Notes: generated by a model from the letters alone, not told the origin. 64,000 nucleotides of DNA from Actinomadura sp. DC4 (GCF_030406325.1 NZ_JAUEQY010000022.1:1-64000); one strand, 5' to 3'; shown: positions 38,862 through 48,881, numbered from the stretch's first letter. Program-made: numbers and translations.

Positions 38862-40658
38862 CTAATCTCCTGGGCTGAACCGATCCTTCAGCGCGTCAAC
38901 CACAGCCGGATCCACGAGCCACGCGTTATACGCGGCCAACGTCCGAGGATTCTTCACTATTTCATCGATATCTCTCGCCCCTCCGGTAGCAGGATCGATG
39001 AATCCATCAGCAACGCCGAGACCAAAGCGCTCCTCGTACTTTCTCGGGTCGCCAAGCGAACCACCCGACCCCTTGAGGCCATCGTTTGCGAACTGGCTCC
39101 AATCTCGCCGATGACTGAACACATCAGGATTCACCTGCGGCTGGTCACTTGGGTTGATGGCGCTGATACCTAGACTTATAGACTTCTTAATCGCCATCAG
39201 CGACATATCTTTGAGGGCACCGTGTGGCGCCACCGACCAGTCAATTCCTTTTCCGATCACCGTCTCAACTCGCTGGTTGAATGCCTTCCGTTTATCTTCC
39301 GCGGCGCCCGCCGCTTTCATAAACTGATCGCGCATATATTCTGGAAAAAGCTTGTTGCGAGTGTAATTAACCCAGTAGTTGTCCTCGCCAGAGCCAATGC
39401 CACCCTCCTTCCACTTGCCATATCGGGCCAAAACGTGCGCAGCCGCCTCTGGATCTCGCAGCGTCTCCTGCAGCAGCCCACCCCAGTACTGGTCCGGCAT
39501 GCCGATTCCCGGACCGAACGGATTGTCGACGGCCGTCGTCTCATGAGCGGGGTCGTTCGGCTTTGCCAGGTTTCCGGCGGTCAACGATGGCGAGGTCACG
39601 CTCGCGAACAGGTCGTCCCAGTACACATCCACAATGTCGGCGTAGATGCGCTGCACCTGCGGAACCGCATGTTCCGTGGGATTGTTCCGGTAGTAGCTCG
39701 CAACGTCTCGCACGTTGGCCTCGGCCAGCTTCGGGTTCACGTCACGACCGTCGATGGTCGCCGAGTGAATGAAGTCCGGCACGCCCTTTTCCGCACCGTC
39801 GGTGCCTGATATCGACCTGTTCGCGATGTGAAGGATCTTGTCGTGGTTCCGGCTGAAGAAGTCTGTGGCGAAGCGCGGATTCCTCGACATGGCTTCCCAA
39901 ATATTTTCCGACCGCGGAGGGAGCATCCCGCCGTTGTCGGCTAGTAGCCGGTGCCCCACCAAGTCCAACCACTGATCAGAGAAGCTCCCGTACTTCATCA
40001 ACGGAGCCATCAGCTCATAGTTGTAGTGGTCCCCGTACCGGTTGAAACCCGCAAGCCACTTCTCGTCGATCTTGGTCTTATGACTCGCCAGCCCAAGGGA
40101 GTCACCGATCGCTCGCTGAGCACCGTCCGCCTCCGCCTTTTCGCCAGACGACAACAGCCTTCTGACGTAACTGCCCAGCGCAGCCGTGCCCGAGGCGCCG
40201 AGCATCCGATAAAGCGCGGCCGCGTAATCTGCATCCGCCTTGTTCGCACCTATCTTGTCGATATAAGGCGCTATGTCATCATCGCGACCATGGCGGAGAA
40301 GTTCTTTCAGCTTCCTGCCGTCATCGGCGCCCGCCTTCGCCGCGGCAGCACTCGACGGGAACCGACCGAGGTCGCCTGCACCCGCCGGGACGTAGCCGCC
40401 CGCCCCGAACTCCCCGAGGTCCCACGCCGCTGCCAGGCTCTGCCGCCGCTTCAGTGTTGGAACCTCGCCGAGGGCCCAGTCGATGCTCTGCAGCATCCTT
40501 TTGACGTCGTCGGTCCCGACGCCCACCTGAGCGCAGAGGCCGACCACACTGCGCAGGCGTTGCGCGGCGTCCGTCGCGCGTCGTTCGAGCCCAGCCGTCA
40601 TTCGGCCGAATGTCTGGGGATTTATTCCCGCGAAGTCTCTGTCCTTAGGCGCCGGCAA
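38862..40658 (-). CDS. Large helical protein, candidate T7SS-associated protein
   Basis: A 598-aa protein without signal peptide or membrane segment. The N-terminal 90 residues (FAGINPQTFGRMTAGLERRATDAA onward) are a helical region like those at the front of actinobacterial WXG-type and polymorphic-toxin proteins; the rest is helical with no motif I can assign. It starts at TTG (40658), supported by GGGAG at 7 nt. GC falls toward its 3' half. It follows the WXG100 gene, so secretion through the adjacent ATPase is plausible. Whether it is an effector, toxin or machine component cannot be told. Confidence 0.75.
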   Translation of the reverse strand: MPAPKDRDFAGINPQTFGRMTAGLERRATDAAQRLRSVVGLCAQVGVGTDDVKRMLQSIDWALGEVPTLKRRQSLAAAWDLGEFGAGGYVPAGAGDLGRFPSSAAAAKAGADDGRKLKELLRHGRDDDIAPYIDKIGANKADADYAAALYRMLGASGTAALGSYVRRLLSSGEKAEADGAQRAIGDSLGLASHKTKIDEKWLAGFNRYGDHYNYELMAPLMKYGSFSDQWLDLVGHRLLADNGGMLPPRSENIWEAMSRNPRFATDFFSRNHDKILHIANRSISGTDGAEKGVPDFIHSATIDGRDVNPKLAEANVRDVASYYRNNPTEHAVPQVQRIYADIVDVYWDDLFASVTSPSLTAGNLAKPNDPAHETTAVDNPFGPGIGMPDQYWGGLLQETLRDPEAAAHVLARYGKWKEGGIGSGEDNYWVNYTRNKLFPEYMRDQFMKAAGAAEDKRKAFNQRVETVIGKGIDWSVAPHGALKDMSLMAIKKSISLGISAINPSDQPQVNPDVFSHRRDWSQFANDGLKGSGGSLGDPRKYEERFGLGVADGFIDPATGGARDIDEIVKNPRTLAAYNAWLVDPAVVDALKDRFSPGD

Positions 40659-40763
40659 CCTCGACTCCCGCAGTCGGATATGTAGATGGGAAGGCGACCC
40701 ATCATTGACGCCCCCGGGTCCTGACCACGGATGATCAGGACCCGGAGTATGCGCACGTCAACG

Positions 40764-41033
40764 TCAGTGCTGCCACTGGTCGAGGCTTTGGGCCTTGGAC
40801 TTGATGAAGCGGTCGGCCTCCTGCAACGCCGCCGCCATCTTGTCGAACGACGCCTTGGCTTCTTGCCAGGACGCGCGGAACTTGGTGGCGTGATCGCCCT
40901 TCCAGATCGCGTCGCTGTTGACGGTGTGACCGTTCAGGTCTTTGATCAGTGCCTGGAGGCCCTGTGAGTGCTTGCCGAAGATCCGGGCGAGCTGCTGCAT
41001 TTGCTCTGGACTGCCACCGATTACGTCGGACAT
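40764..41033 (-). CDS. WXG100 family (ESAT-6-like) protein
   Basis: An 89-aa protein with two helices around the WKG turn at about residue 44 (SDAIWKGDHATKF), the diagnostic WXG100 pattern. Such proteins are T7SS substrates exported as dimers. The ATG at 41033 has a GGAAGG-type site upstream. No second WXG100 gene is adjacent, so it may form a homodimer. It is first in the leftward set facing the T7SS-type ATPase. Confidence 0.9.
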   Translation of the reverse strand: MSDVIGGSPEQMQQLARIFGKHSQGLQALIKDLNGHTVNSDAIWKGDHATKFRASWQEAKASFDKMAAALQEADRFIKSKAQSLDQWQH

Positions 41034-41844
41034 ACGCGACCCTTCCTTGGTTGTTTTATCCGGGAAATTGTCAGGCGCAGCCTGCCGCCTCGCGACAAGA
41101 GCCTGCACGCCGGACGGCCAGAAGTCTCCAGGGGAGATGCGATACGGGAAAGGAGGGATCGGCACCGCACCGCACGATCCGCCGACGTCGCCTGCTGACC
41201 ATCGTCCCCCCAGACGCATTAACCGTTCTATGGCGGGCGGTACCTACGGCACTCATCGCGAAGCGCCCGTCCCCGTCAGGCGTCTCACTCGCGGCCGGTC
41301 ACCCGCCAGGTTGATCGACACCGACCCACCGATGGGAGAGGTGTGATCGTCCCCGCAGGTACCTTAACGTCTCTTTAGGTTTGTTTTCTAGGTTGCACAG
41401 CCAATTAAATGACCGACGCACTTGCTGTAACACTCCCCACATCCCGATCCGCACACTGACCTGCACATCCGCGCCTGACATGATCGTTAACGTGACATGA
41501 CATACCAGTCCTACTAGATGCCGAAATTACCTATTACGCCTATCGGGACGTACGGTCAGATGATCAACAGCTTCTCGGGGACGTCTAGGGGTGCGAAGCG
41601 GTGTCACCGCGAGTCCGCCTGCCATCGTGGAGCGACCGCGTCTGGTCCGTGGCACGTGTCGAGGTTGTCCCCACAGACGCTCACCCACTGCCGTACCGAC
41701 GGCGAAGTGACTGCTCGCACGGCCGGCCAATGTCTGGCAGGAGTAGAGCAAGGTAGGCGAAGCCTGACAACCCGGTAGGCATTGACGATGGGTGGATGCG
41801 TCTTGCCTAGACTCTGTTCGATCGGCAAGAGTGAGGAGTCGCAC
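41034..41844. other. 810-bp region without a supported gene
   Basis: Open frames here on both strands are short and lack family similarity. Part (about 41350-41520) is clearly AT-rich for this genome and is likely the promoter region of the WXG100 set. Near the right end TTGACG (41782-41787) and TAGACT (41808-41813) lie upstream of accA3, but the 20-bp spacing is too long for a confident promoter. Confidence 0.5.
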
Positions 41845-43590
41845 GTGCGAAAGGTCATGATCGCTAACCGGGGTGAGATCGCAGTCCGGATCGCACGGGC
41901 CTGTACGGACGCGGGGCTCAATAGCGTCGCGGTCTACTCCGAGCCAGATCTCGACGGGTTGCACGTGCAGGTCGCCGACGAGGCGTACGCCCTAGGTGGG
42001 CAGTCCGCCGCTGAGAGCTACCTCGACATCGAGAAGCTGCTCAACGTCGCTAAGACCAGCGGTGCCGACGCCGTTCACCCAGGCTACGGCTTCCTCGCCG
42101 AGAACTCCGACTTCGCCGCGGCCGTCATCGACGCCGGGCTCACCTGGATCGGGCCGCCGCCCTCCGCGATCCAAGCGCTCGGGGACAAGGTTCAGGCCCG
42201 GCATATCGCGCAGAAGGTCGGGGCTCCCCTCGTCGCCGGGACCAAAGATCCCGTCGAGAGCGCCGACGAGGTCGTGAAGTTCGCCCAGGAGCACGGGCTG
42301 CCGATCGCCATCAAGGCGGCCTTCGGCGGTGGTGGGCGTGGGCTCAAGGTCGCCCGCACCCTCGAAGAGGTGCCCGAGCTCTACGAGTCCGCCGTACGCG
42401 AGGCCGTCGCGTCGTTCGGCCGCGGAGAGTGCTTCGTCGAGCGGTACCTCGACCGGCCCCGGCACGTCGAGACCCAGTGTCTCGCCGACCACGAGGGCAA
42501 CGTCGTCGTCGTCTCCACCCGCGACTGCTCTCTACAGCGCCGCCACCAGAAGCTCGTCGAAGAGGCGCCGGCTCCGTTCCTCACCGACGAGCAGATGCAG
42601 ACGCTCTACACGAGTTCCAAGGCCATCCTCAAAGAGGCGGGGTACGTCGGCGCGGGCACGTGTGAGTTCCTCGTCGGCCAGGACGGCACCATTTCGTTCC
42701 TCGAGGTCAACACCCGGCTTCAGGTCGAGCATCCCGTGACCGAGGAGGTCGCCGGCGTCGACCTCGTACGCGAGCAGTTCCGGATCGCCCAGGGCGAGAC
42801 CATCGGGTACGGCGACCCCCGGCTGCGCGGGCACTCCTTCGAGTTTCGGATCAACGCCGAGGACGCCGGGCGTAACTTCCTGCCCGCGTCCGGAACCATC
42901 AGGACCTGGTCTCCGCCCAGCGGGCCCGGCGTGCGGCTCGACACCGGGTTCGTGCAGGGCATGACCGTTCCGCAGATGTACGACTCGATGATCGCCAAGC
43001 TGGTCGTCACCGGGGCCGACCGGAACGAGGCGTTGCAGCGGTCGCGGCGTGCGCTCAAGGAGTTCCAGGTCGACGGCATGCCCACCGTCATCCCCTTCCA
43101 CCGGGTCGTCGTCGAGGATCCGGCCTTCACCGACGAGCCGTTCCGGGTGCACACCCGGTGGATCGAGACCGAGTTCGACAACACCATCGAGCCGTACGCG
43201 GGTGAGGGCGACGGCGATGAGCCCGGCGAGCGCGAGAAGGTCACCGTCGAGGTCGGCGGCAAGCGCATCGAGGTCGTGTTGCCCGCCGGGCTCGGCGCGC
43301 AGTCCACGACAAACGCCAAGACGCCCGCCAAGCGGCGGAGCGGGCAGCAGTCCGGGGCGCGTCAGGCCGGCGGCGACGCCCTCGTCAGCCCCATGCAGGG
43401 CACGATCGTGAAGCTCGTCGCCGAAGACGGGGCCACCGTCGCCGCGGGCGACCCGATCGTCGTCCTCGAGGCCATGAAGATGGAGCAGCCGCTCACCGCG
43501 CACAAGGCCGGTACGGTCAGCGGGCTGAACGCCGAGGTCGGCCAGACCGTCTCCAGCGGTGCGGTGATCTGCGAGATCAAAGACGCCTGA
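41845..43590 (+). CDS. accA3: Acyl-CoA carboxylase alpha subunit (biotin carboxylase + BCCP)
   Basis: A 581-aa fusion. The biotin carboxylase part has [13 protein letters not shown], the ATP-grasp loop FGGGGRGLK, and [14 protein letters not shown]; the C-terminal carrier domain has the biotinyl lysine in EAMKMEQP (K545). It charges biotin with CO2 for carboxyltransferases such as AccD5 (18051), and BirA (12978) would attach the biotin. The GTG at 41845 follows GAGGAG at 8 nt. A TPM-like gene follows after 14 bp, so transcription may continue into the paralog array. Confidence 0.95.
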   Translation: MRKVMIANRGEIAVRIARACTDAGLNSVAVYSEPDLDGLHVQVADEAYALGGQSAAESYLDIEKLLNVAKTSGADAVHPGYGFLAENSDFAAAVIDAGLTWIGPPPSAIQALGDKVQARHIAQKVGAPLVAGTKDPVESADEVVKFAQEHGLPIAIKAAFGGGGRGLKVARTLEEVPELYESAVREAVASFGRGECFVERYLDRPRHVETQCLADHEGNVVVVSTRDCSLQRRHQKLVEEAPAPFLTDEQMQTLYTSSKAILKEAGYVGAGTCEFLVGQDGTISFLEVNTRLQVEHPVTEEVAGVDLVREQFRIAQGETIGYGDPRLRGHSFEFRINAEDAGRNFLPASGTIRTWSPPSGPGVRLDTGFVQGMTVPQMYDSMIAKLVVTGADRNEALQRSRRALKEFQVDGMPTVIPFHRVVVEDPAFTDEPFRVHTRWIETEFDNTIEPYAGEGDGDEPGEREKVTVEVGGKRIEVVLPAGLGAQSTTNAKTPAKRRSGQQSGARQAGGDALVSPMQGTIVKLVAEDGATVAAGDPIVVLEAMKMEQPLTAHKAGTVSGLNAEVGQTVSSGAVICEIKDA

Positions 43591-43604
43591 GCGAGAGGAG
43601 CGGA

Positions 43605-44237
43605 ATGCTCCGAAGTCTCCTGATGGCGTTGATCGTGACGGCATCGCCCCCCGTGACCACCAGGGCCGACTACATCGCCGGCCAGCTCGCCCACGACCCG
43701 GTCTTCATCACCGACGAGGCGCCGCGCGCCATCACGCCGGCGGACGCCGCACGGATCCGCGCGGCGGTCAAGCGCATGCCGGTGAAGACGTACGCCGCCG
43801 TGGTCGTCGACGGCGACCAGTCGCGCGACCCGCAGGGCGCACCCGACCGGCTGATCGCCCTGCTGCACGACAAGCTCGGTGAGAACGGCGTGTACATCGT
43901 CGTTCCGTCGACCGGGATCGGCGTGACCGCGGAGCAGTTCGGCGAGAACCTCCCCCTGCAGGCCGCCGAGCGCGAGGTCACCTTCTCCCAGCCGTACAAC
44001 GCGGGCGCCGCGCGGGCCGTCGAGCGGTTCGTGGACGACATCCGCTCCGGTCAGGCGCAGCAGCGCTACGAGAAGGTGTACGCCAAGAGCCAGCACGGCT
44101 GGGAGCCCAAGCCGTACTCCGAGGCGGGCGACGACAACGACCTCGCCGAACAGGCCGGCGTCTACTCCGGGATGGCCGTCGCCCTGCTCCTCGCGACGGC
44201 GATCGGAATCCGCACGCGACGGCGGCGGAAACGGTGA
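43605..44237 (+). CDS. TPM-like membrane protein 1 (short form)
   Basis: A 210-aa protein with a signal peptide (about 1-20), an extracytoplasmic TPM-like domain (HDPVFITDE, then GENGVYIVVPS) and one C-terminal transmembrane helix followed by RTRRRRKR. It lacks the cytoplasmic Cys/His tail of the next four paralogs. AGGAG precedes the ATG. It is 14 bp from accA3 and its stop overlaps the next GTG (GTGA). TPM domains occur in membrane proteins of unclear function; none is claimed here. Confidence 0.78.
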   Translation: MLRSLLMALIVTASPPVTTRADYIAGQLAHDPVFITDEAPRAITPADAARIRAAVKRMPVKTYAAVVVDGDQSRDPQGAPDRLIALLHDKLGENGVYIVVPSTGIGVTAEQFGENLPLQAAEREVTFSQPYNAGAARAVERFVDDIRSGQAQQRYEKVYAKSQHGWEPKPYSEAGDDNDLAEQAGVYSGMAVALLLATAIGIRTRRRRKR

Positions 44238-45352
44238 AGCGCCTAGCGGCCGGGCTGATGCTCACGGCGATCCTCACCGCCACCCCGGCACACGCCGCCG
44301 ACCGCGTCGACCGGATCACCGCCGCGCTGCGTCAGTCGCCCGTCTTCGTCGACCCGGACGTGTCGTACCTGCTCGACGCCCGCGACCGTACGGCGCTGAG
44401 CAAGCAGATCGCCGCGGCGGGCGTCCCCATCTACCTCGTCGCCGTACCCCTGCTGTCCGACGACGAGTCGGCCGGGAGCGGTGACTACCTCGCCTACCTG
44501 CTGCACCGGCGTCTCGGCCGGAACGGCATCTACATGATCGCCGACCAGCGCGGCAGCCTCGAGTGGGACTCCTACCAGGTGCCGCGCGACGACGAGCTGG
44601 ACTACGCGCTGATGGCGAGCGACAAGCCGCTGCCGAAGAAGCTGCACGACGTCATCGACGCGTTCGCCCACTCCCCGGCGGGCAAGCCCTCCAACCCGCT
44701 CACGCCCCGTCCTCCCGTGTCCCCGGCCGGGCAGAAGGACGGGGTGACCGGACGGTTCGTCAGCGCGTTCTTCCCCTCGCTGCTGGCGAGCGGCCTGGTG
44801 CTGACCGTCCTCTGGTTCGTGTACCGATGCGTCCGCGCCCTCCTACTCGCGGTGCGCTCGAGGCGCCCCGCCACGCTCGGGCCGCGGCGGCTGCGGCGTA
44901 CGGCCCGGGCCGAGCTCGTACGGCTGGCGCGCGCGATCGGCTCCGCGGCGGGCGACAACCCCGGCTTCACCCGGGCGATGGCCGACTACGACGCCGCCAA
45001 GCTGCTGCACGACGAGAAGACGGACCCGGGGAGCGTGTTCGGCGTCGTCGTGCTGGCGCTCGACGGGCAGGACGCGCTGCGGCACGAGACCGCCGATCCG
45101 CCGGCGCGCTGCATGGCCAACCCGCTGCACGGCACCGCCGAGCGGAGCGTACGGACCGTGCTGGCCGGCCTGGCGCAGGCCAAGCGGCCGCTGTGCGCGG
45201 TGTGCGTACGCGACGGCCATCGCCGCCCGCTCACGCTGGAGATCGACGGGCAGCGGCGCCCGTACTATCAGGCGCCCGGACTGTGGGAGAAGATCCGGGG
45301 ACGGCCCAGGGACCTGCCCGAACGCGTACTGGAGTATCTCGGTGTCGAGTGA
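44234..45352 (+). CDS. TPM-like membrane protein 2
   Basis: A 372-aa paralog: signal peptide ending APAHAA, external TPM-like domain (RQSPVFVDPD, GRNGIYMIAD), a transmembrane helix near 180-200, then a cytoplasmic part with ARCMANPLHG and PLCAVCVRDGHRRP, and a YYQ near the end. The C-x5-H and C-x2-C spacing recalls a zinc site. The GTG start overlaps the previous stop; its own 3' end overlaps the next gene by 11 bp. Confidence 0.78.
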   Translation: MKRLAAGLMLTAILTATPAHAADRVDRITAALRQSPVFVDPDVSYLLDARDRTALSKQIAAAGVPIYLVAVPLLSDDESAGSGDYLAYLLHRRLGRNGIYMIADQRGSLEWDSYQVPRDDELDYALMASDKPLPKKLHDVIDAFAHSPAGKPSNPLTPRPPVSPAGQKDGVTGRFVSAFFPSLLASGLVLTVLWFVYRCVRALLLAVRSRRPATLGPRRLRRTARAELVRLARAIGSAAGDNPGFTRAMADYDAAKLLHDEKTDPGSVFGVVVLALDGQDALRHETADPPARCMANPLHGTAERSVRTVLAGLAQAKRPLCAVCVRDGHRRPLTLEIDGQRRPYYQAPGLWEKIRGRPRDLPERVLEYLGVE

Positions 45353-46418
45353 CGGAGCGACGATCGCCGCCGCGCTGCGCCGCGATCCGCTGTACGTGGA
45401 CCCGGCGTACGCGAGCGCGCTGCCCACGGCCCGGCGTGCCGCGCTGGAGCGGCGGATCGAACGTTCGCCCGTTCGGATCTACGTCGTGCTGGTGCCGATC
45501 GTGGCCGGCAGCACCTGGCAGAGCTCGGAGCAGGTCACCACGGTCGTACAGTCCCATCTCGGGCGCGACGGGGCGTACGTCACGTTCGACGCGGACTTCG
45601 ACGACGTGTTCGACGTCGTCAGGTACGGCGGAACCGACGAGGAACAGCAGAACGCACGCGACGCCGGATGGGCCGTCTCGTACGAGAAGGGGCACACCAC
45701 CCTGGCCGCGCGCCTCGGCCGCTGCGTCGACCTGATCGCCACCGGCCAGGGCTCGGCGGCGTACACGAAGGCCAAGGACACTGAGTTCCCGCCGCGTCCC
45801 GCGCCCCGCCCGGTCGCGCACCGCGCCGGCGGGCACGGCGACCTCACGATCGGCGTCCCCGCCGCGGTGGCCGGGGTCGCGGCGATCGTGGGCGGCCTCG
45901 TGTGGCTGCGCCGCCGGCGGGCTCGCGCCGCCATGGAGGCGCTCCGCCTGCCCCGTACGGTGTTCGGCACCGCGCTGGAGGCGGGCGACGACGACCTGCG
46001 CGCCCGTGCCGAACGCGACCTGATCGCGCTCGGCGAGTCGCTCGACGGCGGCGAGCAGGCCCTGGACGCGGCCCTTGACGCGTATGACGCCGCGAGCCGT
46101 ACCCTCGACCGGGCGCGCTCGACCGCCGACCTCGCGGGGGTGCTCGCGCTCATCCAGGCGGCCAGGGGCGGGCCGCCGCTGTGTTACTTCGACCCCCGGC
46201 ACGGAGACGGCACGATCACCGTGCACTGGCGCGCGCCGGGGACGCGGCCGAGGCTGGAGGTACGGGTGTGCGCGGCGTGCGCGAAGGCGGTACGCGACCG
46301 GCGGGCCCCGGACGTCGTCCTCGACCGCGGCCGCCCGTACTACGAGGCCGCGACGCCGTGGGCGCGGACCGGTTACGGCCAGTTCGGCGACCTGGTCGGG
46401 AGCGTCCGTGGCGAGTGA
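45342..46418 (+). CDS. TPM-like membrane protein 3
   Basis: A 358-aa paralog. It begins directly with the domain (ALRRDPLYVDPAYA) and has no signal peptide as annotated. A transmembrane helix lies near 165-190. The cytoplasmic tail has PLCYFDPRHGDG, then VRVCAACAKAV and RPYYEAATPW. The GTG at 45342 has GGAG at 7 nt and overlaps the previous gene by 11 bp. Without a signal peptide the orientation of the N-terminal domain is uncertain. Confidence 0.78.
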   Translation: MSSDGATIAAALRRDPLYVDPAYASALPTARRAALERRIERSPVRIYVVLVPIVAGSTWQSSEQVTTVVQSHLGRDGAYVTFDADFDDVFDVVRYGGTDEEQQNARDAGWAVSYEKGHTTLAARLGRCVDLIATGQGSAAYTKAKDTEFPPRPAPRPVAHRAGGHGDLTIGVPAAVAGVAAIVGGLVWLRRRRARAAMEALRLPRTVFGTALEAGDDDLRARAERDLIALGESLDGGEQALDAALDAYDAASRTLDRARSTADLAGVLALIQAARGGPPLCYFDPRHGDGTITVHWRAPGTRPRLEVRVCAACAKAVRDRRAPDVVLDRGRPYYEAATPWARTGYGQFGDLVGSVRGE

Positions 46419-47487
46419 GCTGACCCGGATCGCGGCGTCGCTGCGCAGGTCACCGGTCTACGTCACGCCGTCGATGGCCTCCGCCCTGCCGGCCCCCGAA
46501 CGGCTGCTGCAGGCGATCCGGTCCGCCCCGGTCCCGGTCTTCGCGGTGATCGTCCCGCTGGTGGCCGGCGGCGCGTGGCCCGACGCCGAGCATCTCGCCG
46601 ACGCCGTGCACGGCCGGATGCGGCGCGACGGCGTCTACCTGACCCTGGACGAGGGCTCGTCGAACGAGATCGCCGCGCGGGAGTACGGCGTCGACCGGGA
46701 CTCCATCGACGCCGCCGGGGCGGTCAACCTCGACCCGGCGATGGACAGCGCGTCGCTCACGGACCGGCTGACCCGGTGCGTCGAGTTGATCACCTCGGGC
46801 CGGGCGCACGCCGTGTACCAGGAGCAGTCCGACGCGCTCGACCGGCGGATACGGAACGAGAGTCCCGGTGGTGGCGGGCATTCCCTGGCGTACGGCCTCG
46901 GGGGCGGGGCGGCGGTGGCGGTGGCCGCCGTCGCGGGACTGCTGGTGTGGCGGCAACGACGCGTGCCACGACCGCGCCCCGCGCTGACCGGCGCGCGGAC
47001 GACGGCCGAACTCCGCGAGCGCGCCGAGGCGGAGCTGGTCAGGCTCGGCGAGGCGCTGGAGGACAAGCCCGACGACACCCCCGGCCTGCGCGAGGCCCTC
47101 GACGCGTACAGCGCGGCCGGGAAGGCCCTGGACGCGGCCCGTACGGTGCCGGACCTGGCCGGGGTCCTCGTCCTCGTCGACATGGGCGGCGACGCGGCGG
47201 GAGGGCAGGAGCCGACCCCGCTGTGCTTCTTCAACCCGCTGCACGGCGACGGGCCGGTCGCGGTGCGCTGGCGCGCGGTCGGCGGCCGTGAGCGGCTGAC
47301 CGTACGCGCCTGCGGGGCGTGCGCGCGGGCCGTACGAGCGCGTAAGACTCCTGACGTGCTAAGAGATGGCGCGACGCCTTACTACGAGGTGGATCCAGCG
47401 CGTAGCGTGTGGGCTACCACCGGCTACGGTCAGATCAGGGGGGACCTGGTGCAGCGGGTGCTGCGCGGCGATCTCCGTCGCGCCTGA
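46408..47487 (+). CDS. TPM-like membrane protein 4
   Basis: A 359-aa paralog closest to the preceding one. It starts with the domain (SLRRSPVYVTPSMA) and has no signal peptide. The transmembrane helix is near 168-188 and the tail has PLCFFNPLHGDG, VRACGACARAV and TPYYEVDP, ending in GYGQIRGDLVQ. The GTG at 46408 has GGGAG about 5 nt upstream and overlaps the previous gene by 11 bp. Confidence 0.78.
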   Translation: MASELTRIAASLRRSPVYVTPSMASALPAPERLLQAIRSAPVPVFAVIVPLVAGGAWPDAEHLADAVHGRMRRDGVYLTLDEGSSNEIAAREYGVDRDSIDAAGAVNLDPAMDSASLTDRLTRCVELITSGRAHAVYQEQSDALDRRIRNESPGGGGHSLAYGLGGGAAVAVAAVAGLLVWRQRRVPRPRPALTGARTTAELRERAEAELVRLGEALEDKPDDTPGLREALDAYSAAGKALDAARTVPDLAGVLVLVDMGGDAAGGQEPTPLCFFNPLHGDGPVAVRWRAVGGRERLTVRACGACARAVRARKTPDVLRDGATPYYEVDPARSVWATTGYGQIRGDLVQRVLRGDLRRA

Positions 47488-47558
47488 CCGGAACCAACCG
47501 GCCCAGCGGTTCGTCCCACGTTAAAACAAAGGCAAAAACTGACCACCATGAAGGCCAC

Positions 47559-48869
47559 ATGAAGATACGCCGTATGACGATCCCCGCCGTGCTGGCAGCG
47601 ATCGTCCTTTTCGCATTCATGTCCCCAGCCGGCGCGGACCCGTTCAACAGCGTGGTCCAGGGCCTGAAGTCCCAGCGCTTCTACCTGTCCCAGGACGCCG
47701 GCGCCACGATGTCGTCCGGTGACCAGCAGGCGGTGGTCAGTGCGCTGAAGGACGACGACTCCACGATCCGCATCGCGATCGTGAAGACCGAGCGCGTGAA
47801 CTCCGCGGGCCTGACCCAGCTCGACCGCGCCCTCGGCCGCAAGGGCACCCTGATCATGCTCGACGGCAAGGGCTCCAAGGTCGTCGCGGGCTCCCACGAG
47901 GGTCTGGGCAGCAGCAAGATCAGCGACCTCGTCGCGCAGTCGCGCGGGCAGTCCTCGGACCTCAAGGGCCTCCTGCTCAACCTGGACAAGAACTTCGACA
48001 AGGCGCTCAAGGACAAGAAGTCCAGCAACGTCATGGGCGGTCTGATCCTGCTCTTCATCCTGCTGCTGATCGCCGTCGGCGTGGTCGTCGTGATCATCGT
48101 CGTGTCCCGTCGCCGCAAGCAGCGCAAGGAGCGGGAGCTGGCCGAGCTGAAGGAGAGCGTGTACGAGGACGTCACGCGCCTCGGCGAGGACATCTCCGCG
48201 CTCAACCTCAACGTGATGGACCCGGACCTCGACCCGGCCGCACGCGATGACTACCAGAAGGCCATGGACTCCTACGACCGCTCCAAGGCGGCGGTCGACG
48301 CGGCCCGCAGGCCGGAGGACATGCGCCAGGTCACGACCGCGCTGGAGGACGGCCGTTACTTCATGACCGCCGTACGCGCGCGGGTCGACGGCCGGCCGGT
48401 GCCCGAGCGGCGCGCCCCCTGCTTCTTCAACCCGCAGCACGGCCCGTCGGTCCAGGACGTGTCCTGGGCGCCTCCGGGCGGCGCACCGCGTTCGGTGCCC
48501 GCCTGCGCCGCCGACGCGCAGCGGGTGCTGTCGGGCCAGGACCCGGACGCGCGGCTGGTGACGGTCGGCGGCTACCAGCGGCCGTACTGGGACGCCGGCC
48601 CGGCGTACGCGCCGTACGCGGGCGGGTACTACTCCGGCTTCGGCGGCGGCGACATGCTCGGCGGCATCCTCATCGGCACCGCGCTCGGCTCGATGTTCAG
48701 TGGTGGCTGGGGCCACGGTGGGTATGGCGGCGATTATGGCGGCGGCGGGTTCAGCGACGGCGGAGGCGACTTCGGCGGCGGAGGCGACAGCGGCTTCGAC
48801 ATCGGGGGCGGCGACTTCGGCGGCTTCGACGGCGGCGGCGGAGACTTCGGCGGCGGAGGCGACTGGTAA
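47559..48869 (+). CDS. TPM-like membrane protein 5 with Gly-rich tail
   Basis: A 436-aa paralog with signal peptide (ending PAGA), external domain (SQRFYLSQD, GRKGTLIMLD), a strong transmembrane helix near 163-185, and a tail with APCFFNPQHG and VPACAADAQRV, in which the second cysteine of C-x2-C is replaced. The final 60 residues are Gly/Asp/Phe repeats (GGGDFGG type), giving a GC-rich repeat at the DNA level (about 48700-48865). It lies 71 bp after paralog 4. The ATG at 47559 is preceded by a short AT-rich stretch. Confidence 0.78.
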   Translation: MKIRRMTIPAVLAAIVLFAFMSPAGADPFNSVVQGLKSQRFYLSQDAGATMSSGDQQAVVSALKDDDSTIRIAIVKTERVNSAGLTQLDRALGRKGTLIMLDGKGSKVVAGSHEGLGSSKISDLVAQSRGQSSDLKGLLLNLDKNFDKALKDKKSSNVMGGLILLFILLLIAVGVVVVIIVVSRRRKQRKERELAELKESVYEDVTRLGEDISALNLNVMDPDLDPAARDDYQKAMDSYDRSKAAVDAARRPEDMRQVTTALEDGRYFMTAVRARVDGRPVPERRAPCFFNPQHGPSVQDVSWAPPGGAPRSVPACAADAQRVLSGQDPDARLVTVGGYQRPYWDAGPAYAPYAGGYYSGFGGGDMLGGILIGTALGSMFSGGWGHGGYGGDYGGGGFSDGGGDFGGGGDSGFDIGGGDFGGFDGGGGDFGGGGDW

Positions 48870-48881
48870 GCGAGGTCCCCG

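Noticed and set aside
41782-41813. TTGACG and TAGACT as a promoter for accA3
   Set aside because: The 20-bp spacer is too long for a confident sigma70-type promoter; only the -10 may be real.
41527-41964. 145-codon minus-strand open frame upstream of accA3
   Set aside because: It runs antisense into the accA3 start, has no ribosome-binding site and no similarity.
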